From Salminus brasiliensis (Eukaryota > Chordata > Actinopteri > Characiformes > Bryconidae), in the NCBI RefSeq assembly GCF_030463535.1, contig NC_132878.1:90319507-90383506 (forward strand): a DNA stretch of 64,000 bases, read 5' to 3'. Positions 12,200 through 24,963 of the stretch are shown here, in pieces. A program made the position numbers and the translations under genes. Positions within the stretch are counted from its first letter, which is position 1. The number at the start of each line of letters is the position of its first letter. The notes below the pieces were generated by a model, which was not told where the DNA came from, searched no databases, and saw only the letters and a program-made list of their open reading frames with translations.

Positions 12200-15100
12200 C
12201 TGTCCGTCGGGAAAAAATGGGAAGAACTCATAATACAAAAAAGCACTTCTGGTAACAAACACTCACAATAAAAGACCAGTGAGTTTCCAGTGCAGTCATT
12301 AAAGAGATGCTCTGGATGAAGGAGGTAAAGAAGCTAACAATGAATCAGGAATCAGTGCAGGAAAGCACTGTTAGGAACGCAGTTAGCATTTTCGCTAAAC
12401 TATCGCCCTGAACATGCAATGGAAAGTATGTGGAGGAAGAGGAAAAGGTGTGAGCGTACCTTTTCCGTCTGGAAGCAGTTGGATGAGCTCGTATTTGGAG
12501 GCCTCTCGAGGGTCTTGGTTATGCTTCTCTAATGCGGAGCTGATTACAGTGGGAGTTTTGTCGTTACTAGTGACCTGAGGCGAAGCAGGGGAGAAAGCAT
12601 GAAAGCAAAATAGAAAAATGAGTGATCCATATTACATTACATATTACATTCAGAAGCAACGTCTCTCAGAACTCCTCCGTTAGGACTAGGATGGTGCAGT
12701 GAAATATTGCTTTTATTAGCATGATATTAGATACTGCCAGTTTAGTGAAGAAACTCATTTGCACAGTTTTCCCCAGAGTAGTCGATCAGTCAAGCAGGGT
12801 TTTTACCATTACCGATAACTACTGTGAAAACAAACAAACAAAAAATCTATGAAAAGCTATAAAAGCTCATTTAATGTCATTAACTGAAAATTCCTGAGAA
12901 AAAAATAGCTTCCATATTTTCAATGCATGAAGGATCGTGCAAAGTGGATCCGTCCTGTATGTCTAGCTCTCTTTAAAGAAAGCAGCATGTGTGCCGACTG
13001 TGCACTGCTTTTGCTAAAACAACAGAGCTTACCTCAACTAACTATTACAAATGCAATGATTGCAACTTTTATGGCCATTTCCGATTCCGTTTTTTTTTCC
13101 CGAACCTATGACTGGCCAATTCCGATTTAGGCCAATTCCGATTTTGTCTGATTCCGATTTTCTTTCTTATTAATTATTAATAACAGCATACAGAAACATT
13201 TGTGTTCAGCGTTACATTATTACTATTAAATAGATATTAAATACACATAACAGTGTTTTCAACTTGTTCAGCTCTAGTAGATTAAGGGGTAAACTGAACT
13301 GGAGTGAACGGAGGGCTGAATGGTTTGCTCATGTTTGCGATTAAAAATACTAAACGGTTCACGGATGTAGTGGAAGAATTAAATCTGACAGACTTTAGTG
13401 TTTATTAGTCATTAATTCACATCTTGGCAACATCACAGCCCTCTATGGTCAGAAATCTCAGAATTGGAAGGCCTCTCCCTGTGTGATGGAGAGAGTTGTA
13501 ACCTGCAGATGGGAATAAACAGTAAACATTTTGATCAGTAAAGATCATTTACTGATGTTTTTGAGGCTCAATTCAACTTTTTGATGCTTGGCCTGTTTTT
13601 TACAGTGCACACTTCCGTACTTGGGCACTGCACAGTAGGGACAGAGGTGGCTTAGTGGTTAGAGCACTGCACTATTGATGACAGGATTGTGGGTTCAATT
13701 CAAGTCACTGTTGGGCCCTTAACCTTCTCTTCTCCCCAGAACTGCTCACTAGTGAGGGTGAATGTGGTTGTCTTGTATATTTTGAGGGTGGAGTATAAGC
13801 TTCCACTGCACTACTGTTAGTTATGCTAGTCTCGTAATCTTTTAGGTACCAAACTTGTCTTAGCTGATCGACTACGCATTGGCAAAGGGGAAAATGTCAC
13901 AAATGAGTTTTTTCAACTGCTGCTTTACGTCTAATTTCATGCAGATGTCGTGAGACAGTACCAGAATGCTCCGATACAAATTCCCGTCGTGCAACTCCAT
14001 CCGTATCCTGACGATTCTCATGTCCGGCCCCGCCCCTGGGGAGGTAGTGGAGGGGGTGTTGCCGCAGGAGACAGAGCGGCGATGTGATTTGACGACAGTG
14101 GGTGTGGTCAGTGCAGAGGGGGTGGGGTCAGTGGGCGGTGGGGACGAATCAACATCCAGACAGGAGACGGAAGGGGATTTCATGTGCTGAAAATAACAGG
14201 TGGCGGTAATAGAGGGGTAACGATAACGATACTTACTGACATCATAAACAAGAACTTAAGGTGGTCCATGGAGGCGAAAGGAGATAAAAAGACACAGAAG
14301 AGCAGAGTTAAGGGAATCAACTTGCTCTTCTGTATATTTTTAATAAAAACCGTGTCAAATGGCAGGATGAATGGGTCAGAAAGGACAGAGACTTTCTACA
14401 AAATGCAGCATCTGATCTCAGAGATGAGCCTTAAATTACGGCCACATGCAGCGGTGCTGGGCACATTCTGGTCTTTACCTTGGCAAGCTTTGAAAGCAAG
14501 TGATTGACAGGTGAAGGGAAGTCAAATATTCCGTCGGCATCGACGCCAGAGCTTGTCACAGCAGAGAGGGCACTTAGAGAGAGTGAGAAAAAGAGAGAGA
14601 GAGAATAAATGGAGGACAGAACAATCCAATTTGTCACAAACTGCACTCAGCGAGGCGGCTCGTCAGCATGCAGTGTTTACAGGATTTATCCTGAACAGAC
14701 AGAAAAACGCCCCAGTCTCTCAACAAAGGGCTCTAGCTAATAGCAGGACGGCTTTGCAGACCACACACACATATGGATTTCTGCATACACTGCAGATACT
14801 GGCCAGTTTCAGTAAACACAGTGCCTTTGAGCTGCTGCGAAAAGTCCTTTCTGCTCAGAGCCAGTTAATACTGTACAGATACTACAGATACCATGAAGCA
14901 GTTTTTGCAGTGACTGTGTCGGCAGTTTGCGATTATTTCGGTCTTTAGACAAGCAGTAGCTAAACTGCTCACTGCAAAATCTGTAACACTGGTATTTTTA
15001 GAGGTGACTGACCTGAAAATGCTGTTCTACGATGGCAGCAATAGAAATAAACTAGATGGCACAGTACAATCTGCATGCTTGTACAAAAAGTCAGTTAAAA

Positions 15101-18100
15101 GATAATTCCTGAAGTTCAGTAACTGTATACATAAAGACGTGTGTGTGAATGTTACATTTTAGCACAGGAACCTCTTGGCTCACATTTAAAGTTATTCAAC
15201 CAGTAAATGTCTTTCTTTCAAGCCTTTATTATCCACTATATGGGCAAAAGTATTGAGACACCTGCTCACTCATTGTTTCTTCTGAAATCAAATGTAAGAG
15301 TTCATCATGCTAGAGTAGGAACACTGAGGAGAATTGGAGGAGCATTAGTGAGGTCAGGATGTTGGATGATCTCCACCCTGTCTCATCCCCAACTCATCCC
15401 AAAAGTATTGCATGGAGCACCATCCATCATTCCAGAGAACACAGTTCCACTGCTCCACAGCTCAATGCTGGGGTCTTTATACCCCTCCAGCCCACCCCTG
15501 GTATTAGGCAGCATGGTGCCAATAGGTTCATCATGTTTGTCTGCTTCAGAGAGTCTCATTCCATTGGCAGTACTTCTCTACAGGGACTAGATAAGCTGTC
15601 TGTGTGCATTTGCACATCTGTGTCAGCAATGGGTGTAACTTAATGTAGCTGAATGAATGCATTCATTAAAAGGGGTGTGCACAAACAGTGTAGCTGTCAC
15701 TCTCTTCACAACTAATTCTGTTATGAGAGAGTGTGAGTTGGAACTTACTCAGGACACTCTGTGATGACCACTGTAGGGTGCAGAGCCCGTCCTGGACTTG
15801 GATCACCATGAGATTCGATCTGATTGGACAGTCTGTAGCTGCAACAAATAGCACCCACAACATCATCCGCCACATCCATATACAGCTTACATGGAACAAA
15901 AAACATCAATGGTGCACTTCAGCACTCACCTTTCCTCTTCGGTCAGTGTAGGGACGCTGTGGTACCAGTGCAAAAACGACTCGTCCGATCGGAAAGTGCT
16001 GTTTCTGCAGGACGACTGGAGGAGACGGATTTTGGCCAGAACCTCAAACTCCTTTGGGGGGAAAGAGGAAAAGATGGCACAAGTGATGGACCTCCCAAAG
16101 TGTTCCACTGACAAATGCAATAACCACTGCCCACCTGTCGGGGCAGGCTTCTACCTAAGCAGTTCGTAACTGAAGCTCTTGCAACTCAGAACTTCAGCTT
16201 CTCTACTCTGACTATTAATCTACTAATTATCATTATTTTTACCTAATGTTTAGCATATCCAAGCACCACAATGGACGTTTGTGAGGTTAAGATGGCTTTA
16301 CACCATTATATAGTCATTTCTAACTGGTTTTGATCAAAATAGTAATGTATTCTAGTTTTGGTTATTGAAGAGGGACAATGAATATACACTCATGCAAAAG
16401 TTTGCACACTCAGGATCAAACAACATGAAGCTCATTTTCTGAGAAAAATTTACTAAACTCCACAGCACGGGTTCACAAACTTTCCTGACCCCTCTTCAGT
16501 ATGAGAAACATTCCATTTCATCTACAGCTTTTATTTCATGAGTTCAATCCAACTGTTAAGTTGTTAAACACATTGGGTTAAGAATGCCCCCTCATTTGCC
16601 AGGAGCATGAGCTCATCTACAGTGATTTGCAGGGTTTGAGGGTTGTCTCTGCTGAGCTGCTAACAGTGTCCTCACTCATTATTTGTTATTTTTCGGACTT
16701 TGCACCCAGATTTAGGGTCCTTGTACACTGGAACTCTGAGGCACATTACACTTTAGGTGTGCTGTCACTGTTCTCTTAAAACCAGACTTGATGTGCTTGA
16801 AATACAGTTGATTTACAGAGTAAGGAGTGTAGTGATGGTGTGGCATATCTTACACCACGTTTTTTTTGTTTGTTTGTATTTTTGTGGCTCAAATAAAAGT
16901 TTATATTGGCCTGCAAGGGACTTCTGGGAAAAGACTCCCCATTCTGAGGACCATGGCTCCATAGAAAACAACATTAAATATGACAAATATGGCATTGTTC
17001 TGTGATGAAAACAACAAACATAGCTTATATAATTAATCATAACCTTTAAATATGCCCCACTATATAATAAATTCTGACAATAAACAGTAAAGCATGGATG
17101 TCCAGTCTCATCTACAAAGGGTTAGAGTGGCTGCAGGGTTTCTCAAACACATCAACTGGACAACTGAGTGACCAACAAGTGAAAACAGGTGAGCTCCACC
17201 TTGTCTGGAATGAACACCTGCAGCCACACCAGCCCTTTACGGATAAAACAGGACACCTCTGCTGTAGAGGATGTGTACTTTTGACCTTTCACCATAGGTG
17301 CCTAAACCTTTTCATACAATTATAGGTATACAGTTTTCCTTTTCTTAATGTTGAAAAATCCACTTACTCGTCTCCGCTTGTCAAAGTTGATGTAGCCATT
17401 CTGAAGAGAGAAAGGTAAAGGAAAATATATAGACAAATGTTTTGATGGGGTGTCCTCATTTTTCACATGACCGTATAAATCCTGCCTCATTAGAAGGTGG
17501 ATATGGTATGTCTTACCTCTAGTCTATCTTTGACTGCAGCGTCCAGCATAGTGAGATCGGTCAGGAAGATGCCCAGGTAAGGCACGGTGCCTTGAGCACT
17601 GGACTACAAAACAGAGAGAGAGCGAGCATTACTCCTAACTCTGTTACCTGCTGTTACCCAATTTATGAGCAGCAGTGGGAAGAACACTGGAGATCAATAC
17701 AGCTTGACCATGAGAGTACAGCTACCCTAGAGATGATAGACCTATGAAGTCTGAGGTCCCTTAACTGGCTGCATGTGGTTTAAAACACTGGCGCTGGCCT
17801 ACAAAGGCAAAAAATGGACCTGGGCCTCCATATCTGATGGCAATGTTTAAAACTCAAGAAGTATCTAGGGCCCTTCAAGCTTCAAGTACAGCTCGGCTTG
17901 ACCCTTCATCCTTCAAGGCACATGGAAGACTGAGGCCGAGTCTCAGGCTAAGTTGTGAAAGGCTACAATAGATATAGTTACTCTGCAATAGTAAAACAAG
18001 GACACTCAGTACTGATGATGTGAAGCACCAAAGCTATCTTCGTACTAATAGTGCCTTTGTTGGGACGAGTGAGTGAGCGAGTGAGAGAGTGAGTTTAAAA

Positions 18101-21100
18101 GCCAGGTTCATGAGCCGTCTACACATTCAGTAACTAACCACAATACTTACTAACTACAGGCTTACTTACCGTGTGTCTTCTGTTGTTGATTTTAGTGTCT
18201 ACGTTAGCGGTTTTGGAAGTCCCCTCCTGTAGAACACAAGAGTGAGTTATTAAAGAGCACTGAGCACTCAGAAATAGTGCTGTTCACTAGATTTTGGGAA
18301 TATGGCTACAATATTTATAGCTACATAGAGTATAAGGTGGTCTACACTATAATAATAGAATATCCATCTATAATAGAATAGCCCTGAACATGGAAGCAAC
18401 CTAATGATTGCCTGGGCATGAGTGCATAAGGGAATTAGAGGTCCTTCATCCACAAGGCCAAAATACTTTGCATGTATTTCCTAGTTTATCAAATCAATAC
18501 AAAAATGATCAACCCATACCTGGATAAAAGAACACCTTCACTGTACTCACAAACTAGACCTTTAATAATGAGAATCCAGTGCTACTGCTAAAACTAACAG
18601 TCACTAAACCTGCTGATAATGCAGGCTAAGCACATGATCCTTTGAGATTGCATGATTGTCGTTTAACAGCTCATCCTATATGTGTCATCAGTTTCCCTTC
18701 CCTTATTAGCCCCCATTATCATCATTAGTAGTGTTCGCTTCTCCCTGACTTGTCACTGCGGCGCTTGAGCAGCCCATATTAACCTTCAGCTCAAAGGCAC
18801 ATAGCAACAGCCCCATCAGTAACACTGCCTGTGCTGAAATCGGCCGAACCAAGCCACACAATGGAGGCGTCTATGTCATCTTCACTCGAACTGGAAGAGC
18901 CGGATGGTGTTTTGAATGAGAACCTTTGTGGTTGGACGGTGACTCACTTCTTTGAGCAGCTCGCGGCTCTGCGAGTAGTTGTCTTTCTCCGAGAAAATGT
19001 AGGCCAGCTCCTCGTAGCGCTTCACCGCCTCCCTGCCAGGGTCACAGCACATCCACAAAGAGCATGACCTCTCAACCTCTAGCTTACTGCTACATTCCCA
19101 CAATGCCACACTCTCACAGACTGCAGGCCCATTCATGCTGATGCAGTGCAGGTCTGAATGGAGAAATGTGCACAACGTACACTGTAACATAGCTTGCTCA
19201 GCCCACCAGAACACAATAAAGGAGTTGACTGAGGAGAGATGAGTCTGCAGCTCTTTCAGCACTGGTCATTATAATGCTTTAGCTTATTAACATGTTGGTT
19301 TTGATTGGCTGCTACTGAGGTCACATGTTAAAAAAGACATGACATGGTGGCTGCAAAAAAGGTAGTAGACACCTGCTAATCCAAGGGTATTAATAGGCAG
19401 TTTACCCTCCCCCTTTGCTGCAGTAATCTACTCTACACTTTAGCATTCAGTCATGAGAACATTAGTGAGGCACCCATTACTGACACCGATGTGCAAATGC
19501 ACTCACACACAGCTTATCTAGTCCCTGTGGAGAAGTACTGCTAATAGAATAGGACTCTCTGGAGCAGATATACATGAACCTATTGGCACTATGCTGCGTA
19601 ATGCCAGATGTGGGTTGGAGGGGTTATATAGGCACCCCTAGAATCGATCTGTGGAGAAGTGTAATCATCCTCTATCCTGACCTCACCAATGCTCTTATCG
19701 CTGAATGCAATCAAATCCTCACAGCAATGCTCCTCCAAAATCTAACAGAAAGTCTTCCCTGGACAGTAGAAACAGTTACTCCCAACAAAAGCTGGATATT
19801 TTTTTTTATACTCTCGATTTCGGAAGAAACCATGAATGAGTTGGTGTCCCAATACTTTTGTCCATATAGTATAACTTCAATGTTTGCTAGCAGCCATGAG
19901 ACATAGGTATAAAATGGCAAGAAGACATTCGGGCACCGAGTTGCCATGGGCCCACCTGTATGAGTACCTCACCTGCACTGCCTGTAGTTCTTACACTCAT
20001 ACATCGGAGGTTTTCTTGGAGAATGCCTTGCCTGAGGCCAACAGCAGTTTCTGCCAGTGCTGTGGACTCTGCTATGGAGATAAGACACTGACCTGTCAGT
20101 CTCCTGCCAGGTCTTCCTCAGTCTGTGGATGGGGTTACTCTGCAGGGCCGACACAATGGCATACAGCGACGAAAAGTTCTTCCTTGCTCTACATGCCTGT
20201 TCAGGAGCCGCCAGAAAAAGAGCATTTATGAGGCGTGTGTGATTGGACGTATCGCGTTCTGCATCTGCAGAGAAGCACAGAAGACTTGCAGTACTTGAAC
20301 AGCTCTGACCTCGGCAACGCTGATCCACTTCTCCAGAAAGCGCGACCTCTGCTGGGTCTTCAGCTCTGTCTGCCACAGGCAAGAGGCAGTGACGGCGTTG
20401 GCCAGCCGGTTGAACTGCCGAACCGTGGCTCTGACTGACCAACACACTCCTTCCCTGCCCTTCTTATCTCTCTGGGACCAGAGGGAACCCAGGCAGTGGT
20501 AGGGCACTAGCTTCAGAAAGAGCTCCTAATGGAAAAGAATAAAATAGCAACACATAATATACATATGCAAATAACCACATCTAATCCAACCTTCCCAGCA
20601 GATCATGGTCTTTGTTGATGTCTGAGCATGAGTCAAAAGTTTGGATACCTCCACACAATTAGGGTTCACAGTATTTCTACTGTGTAGAAAAGCAGTAAGC
20701 ATAGACTATATGGACAAAAGTATTGGGACACCTGCTCATTCATGGCTTCTTCTGAAATCAAGTGTATTAAAAATAGTTTGTCTGGCTTTTGTTGGAGTAA
20801 CTGCCTCTACTGTATAGGGAAAGGCTTTCTACTAGATTTAGAGATTTTGCTTGCATTCAGCCACAACACAGAGTGTTAGTGAGATCAGGATGTTGGATGT
20901 TGACCACCCCACCCCACCTTATCCTCAACTCCTTAACTCATTCCAAAAGCATTGGTAAGGTTACGCTACGCTGCTCCACAGCTCAATGCTGGGGGGCTTT
21001 ATACCCATCTAGCCCACGCCTGGCATTAGGCACAGTGCCAATAGGTTCATGTTTATCTGCTCCAGAGAGTCCTAATCTATTAGCAGTACTTCTCAACAGG

Positions 21101-24100
21101 GACTGGACAAGCTGTCTGTGTCCTTTTGCACATCAGTGGCAGGAATGGGTGCAACTTTAATGTAGCTGAATGCATTCATTAGATGAGGTGTCCACAAACA
21201 TTTGGCCATACAGTGTATCAAAACTATGAAATGGAATTATAAATTGGCCCTGTTCATTTCTAACTGCCTGCTTCACAGGAGTGTCAGAGTAACCAGGGGC
21301 TGGCCATGACAAGTTCCATTGGTGGGTCAGTACTTGCAAATAAAGGGTAAAAACACTCGTCTAGCACCGTAACCAGCACGTCAGACTCACCGTCTCAATC
21401 TTGGTCAGCTGCTCGGCTATCACACTGGAGGGGAAGCCCAGGATGCTGGTGGCTTCAAACTTCGTAGGGTCAGGAGGAGTCTGGAGGAAACTACTGGCAG
21501 TGTCTGCGAGACACATTAATTTATGTCATTTTCTGTATGCAATTAATTATTAGATTAATGCAATTTAACAAAATGAGGTCAACAAATCTAAAATTGCATT
21601 TGAAAATGTATAGCAATACTTTCTTATTTATGTTATTATTATTATTGTAATTCAGTATTTGTAATGTTACTGTCAACCAGAACCTACAGCGCAATGTTTA
21701 ATATTAAGGGACACTAGAGCTTTTCCGGACCCAGGTCCGCTTGGTCAAGTGTAAAAACTGTTTTTGAGCCCAGGAGCAGTCCAGAGCACCGATCTCTGGT
21801 CTACCTGAAATCACTGGTCTGGGTTTTGTTTCTAGTGTGGAAGATATATGTTTCTGGTGCCATATGTGGAGTCGTGCAATCGGTTTAGTTTGTCATGTGA
21901 CCACTTCAGGGTATCGCCTGTATGGCTAAAAACCTTATCCTACGTGAAAGGCTCCTTGTTTGCAGGTGTTCTTATATGGTGAAATGCCATGGCTGCAGAA
22001 AGCACTGTTCTTCACTGCCACTGTTTGTATCCAAGCAAAATAAGAAAAGGAAAAAATGGATGTAAAAAATGTGAGCAAAAAAGTATAGAATAGGGTAAAC
22101 GATCCGCAGTACATGCGGAATGCAAACCATTGGGAATGAGCCCCTCCCCCAAACGAGCCCAGAATCGGTCCTTGATGCGGACTTGCGTATTCAAGGCAGG
22201 TGTGATAGAGCCCTAAGTGTAGACTTTGAGTTGAAGCTAAGGTTAGAATCAGTATTGGGTTTCGGTTAAGGGTAAGATTTAACACAGTCTAAGGGTGTTT
22301 TCACATTTGTCCCAAATATACAAGTTCATACCCAGGACTGATTCTGGGCTCGTTTGGTGAAAGGGCTCCTCATCACTTGTTTGCTTTCATACAGAAGAAT
22401 TTCATTAAAACCGTGGATCCATTGCGTAAATTTAAAAAGCGCTTTTTTATGACTGAGATTCGTCCATTGTTGCTTTGACTTATTTTCCTTGGATACAAAC
22501 CCCCGGGCTTTCTGCAGTCATGGCACTTCACAGTGTAGAAACACCTGCAATTGAGGAGGTGTTCTTGCAGGAGAAGGTTTTTAGCCATGCAGACAAAGCA
22601 GCTGATAATTAACCAATTACTCAACCCGACGAGCGGTGCTAACCCTCCTCCTGGCTCTAATGCTAACCTTAACCTGAATCCAAAATCTAATCCTAACCCT
22701 AATCCTGGTCCTCTTCCTAACCATAACCTCAACCCAAAACGTAATCCTAACCCTCCTCCAGGCTATAATCCTAACCACTACCTCAATCCAAAACCTAATC
22801 CAAACCCTAATCCCAACCTTAATCTCAATCCAAAACCTAATCCTAACTCTCCTCCTGGCTATAATCCTAACCCTAACCTCAATCCAAAACCTAATCCTAA
22901 CCCTAATCCTGGACCTAATCCTAACCTTAACCTCAACCCAAAATCTAATCCTAACCTCAATCCAAAACCTAATCCTAACCCTAATCCTGGACCTAATCCT
23001 AACCTTAACCTCAACCCAAAATCTAATCCTAACCTCAATCCAAAACCTAATCCTAACCCTAATCCTGGACCTAATCCTAACCTTAACCTTAACCCAAAAT
23101 CTAATCCTAACCTCAATCCAAAACCTAATCCTAACCCTCCTCCTGGCCCTAAACCTAACCTTAACCTCGACCCAAAACCTAATCCTAACCTCAATCCAAA
23201 ACCTAATCCTAACCCTCCTCCTGGCCCTAAACTCAACCTTAACCACAACCCAAAACCTAATACTAACCCTAATCCTAACCTTAACCTCAATCCAAAACCT
23301 AATCCTAATCCTTGCCCTAATCTTAACCTTAACCTCCTCCTGGCCCTAATCCTAACCTTAGCCTCAACCCCAAACCTAATCCTAACCCTAATTCTGACTC
23401 TAATCCTACCCCTCGCCCTGAGTCTGATCAGTGTTAATTTCATCTATAAAGGACCGCTACAAATAAAGTCTCGCCTTTTTTAAATGAGTGTAAATTTATT
23501 TATCTTAGTTTGGGGTCACATCTTAGAAAAGCCAGGGTCAGAGCACAGAGTCAGCCACGCTACCGCAGCCCTGGAGGTGAAAGAGTTAGAGGCCTCCCTC
23601 AGGGGCCCAACAGTGGCAGCTTAGCGGATATGGGTAGTGAAACCCCAAGCCTGTGATCGATAACCCACTGCTCTAACCACTGAGCCACCACTGCCACACA
23701 ATTTGCACTGTGGCTTTAGCCATATGGCTCATAGAGCGCTTGTGCAATTAAAGCTTTCAGCAGCTGCAGCCTGACCTGGAGGCTGGTCAGGAATCAGTGC
23801 CTTCTCGCTGAGCTCCTCTGCGATCCTGAGCAGCCGGCCCTTGAGTTCAGCACCCGGTGTGTCAGTGGGCAGCAGGGGGGCGAGGCGCAGCAAGCGGGAC
23901 GGATCCCCCAGAGACCGAAAATCCTCCGGGTACTCACTCAACCATGTGCTGAACACGGTGCACACCGCCCTGGACACAGCACACACACACACACACACAC
24001 ACACAGACAGATGGATCTCAGCAGCATGCGCCCAGCATGTGTTACGGAGATGAATCTCAGGGTCTGGATTTAAAGAGATTTTTAATGAACACAGGTGTTT

Positions 24101-24929
24101 GGAGGTTTACTTCTTTGCACTGGAGCTGTGAGGCTAATGTAGCTAAGAAGGAATAAGAGACAAAATACAGACGCTAGGACAACATTCAGGCCTTAAAGTA
24201 GCTGCTAGTACTAGTTGTAGTTTAGCTCTACAAAGCAATTTTGTTCATTATTATAGAAAACACACTTCTTCTAGTGTCACACATGGTCAGAAACCACATA
24301 AGCAAGTCTATTTGTGATTTGATTGTGAACTGATCTGGTGCGTTTTGGTGGTTGGTGTGGTGCAACAGATAACACCACTATTTGCCAGTGAGCTATTACA
24401 CCATGTGGGAGATGGAGGGTTCGGTTCCCAGTCTGGGTGACTGTGCTGCACTACACCAATAAGAGTCCTTGGGCAAAACTCCTAACACTACATTGGCCCA
24501 CATCTGTCATACGAGTAACCTTGTAAGTCGCTCTGGAGAAGAGCGTCAGCTAAAATGCCATAAATGTAAATTTTGCTGCTGTTCATACATCATCCCTTAA
24601 CGGTAACACTCATAAATACATTTGTGGGAAAGAAAATCACACTCATGAACAGCTGAACATTACAACAATACTTTCTGTATACAGTCTACTACATACATAC
24701 ATCCTATCCTGATGTTATCTCACTCTCCTTTCTCTGTACTGCACTTTATTTATCTGATAGTGTCTCAGAACAATCTGTACTACCGTCTCAACCAGTGACT
24801 CCTCTGTTCTCCATATTTATATCTATTTAATCCAGTCTGCACTGTTCTTTACTGCTGCACTTAGCACTTTACTTTAAATATACAACTCTGCACATGTTAA
24901 GTTTACAGGTGTGTCTGTGCGTATATATC

Positions 24930-24963
<34 letters not shown>

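Noticed and set aside
13640..13720. Functional tRNA gene
   Set aside because: Pol III boxes are present but no cloverleaf or acceptor pairing; the tail is SINE-like and a sister copy exists.
14511..14948. 145-codon plus-strand frame
   Set aside because: Antisense to a confirmed rgl2 exon and its intron; no recognisable domain.
15666..15899. 77-codon minus frame with a Met start
   Set aside because: Frame differs from the rgl2 exon 15749-15838 that is supported by junction phases.
19969..20445. 158-codon minus frame overlapping rgl2 exons
   Set aside because: Out of frame across 20310-20445; only the 20093-20196 part is the rgl2 frame. Intron read-through.
22551..23483. 310-codon Asn/Pro-rich frame and two overlapping minus frames
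   Set aside because: Hexamer-based repeat opens three frames at once; no conserved domain and no splice context.
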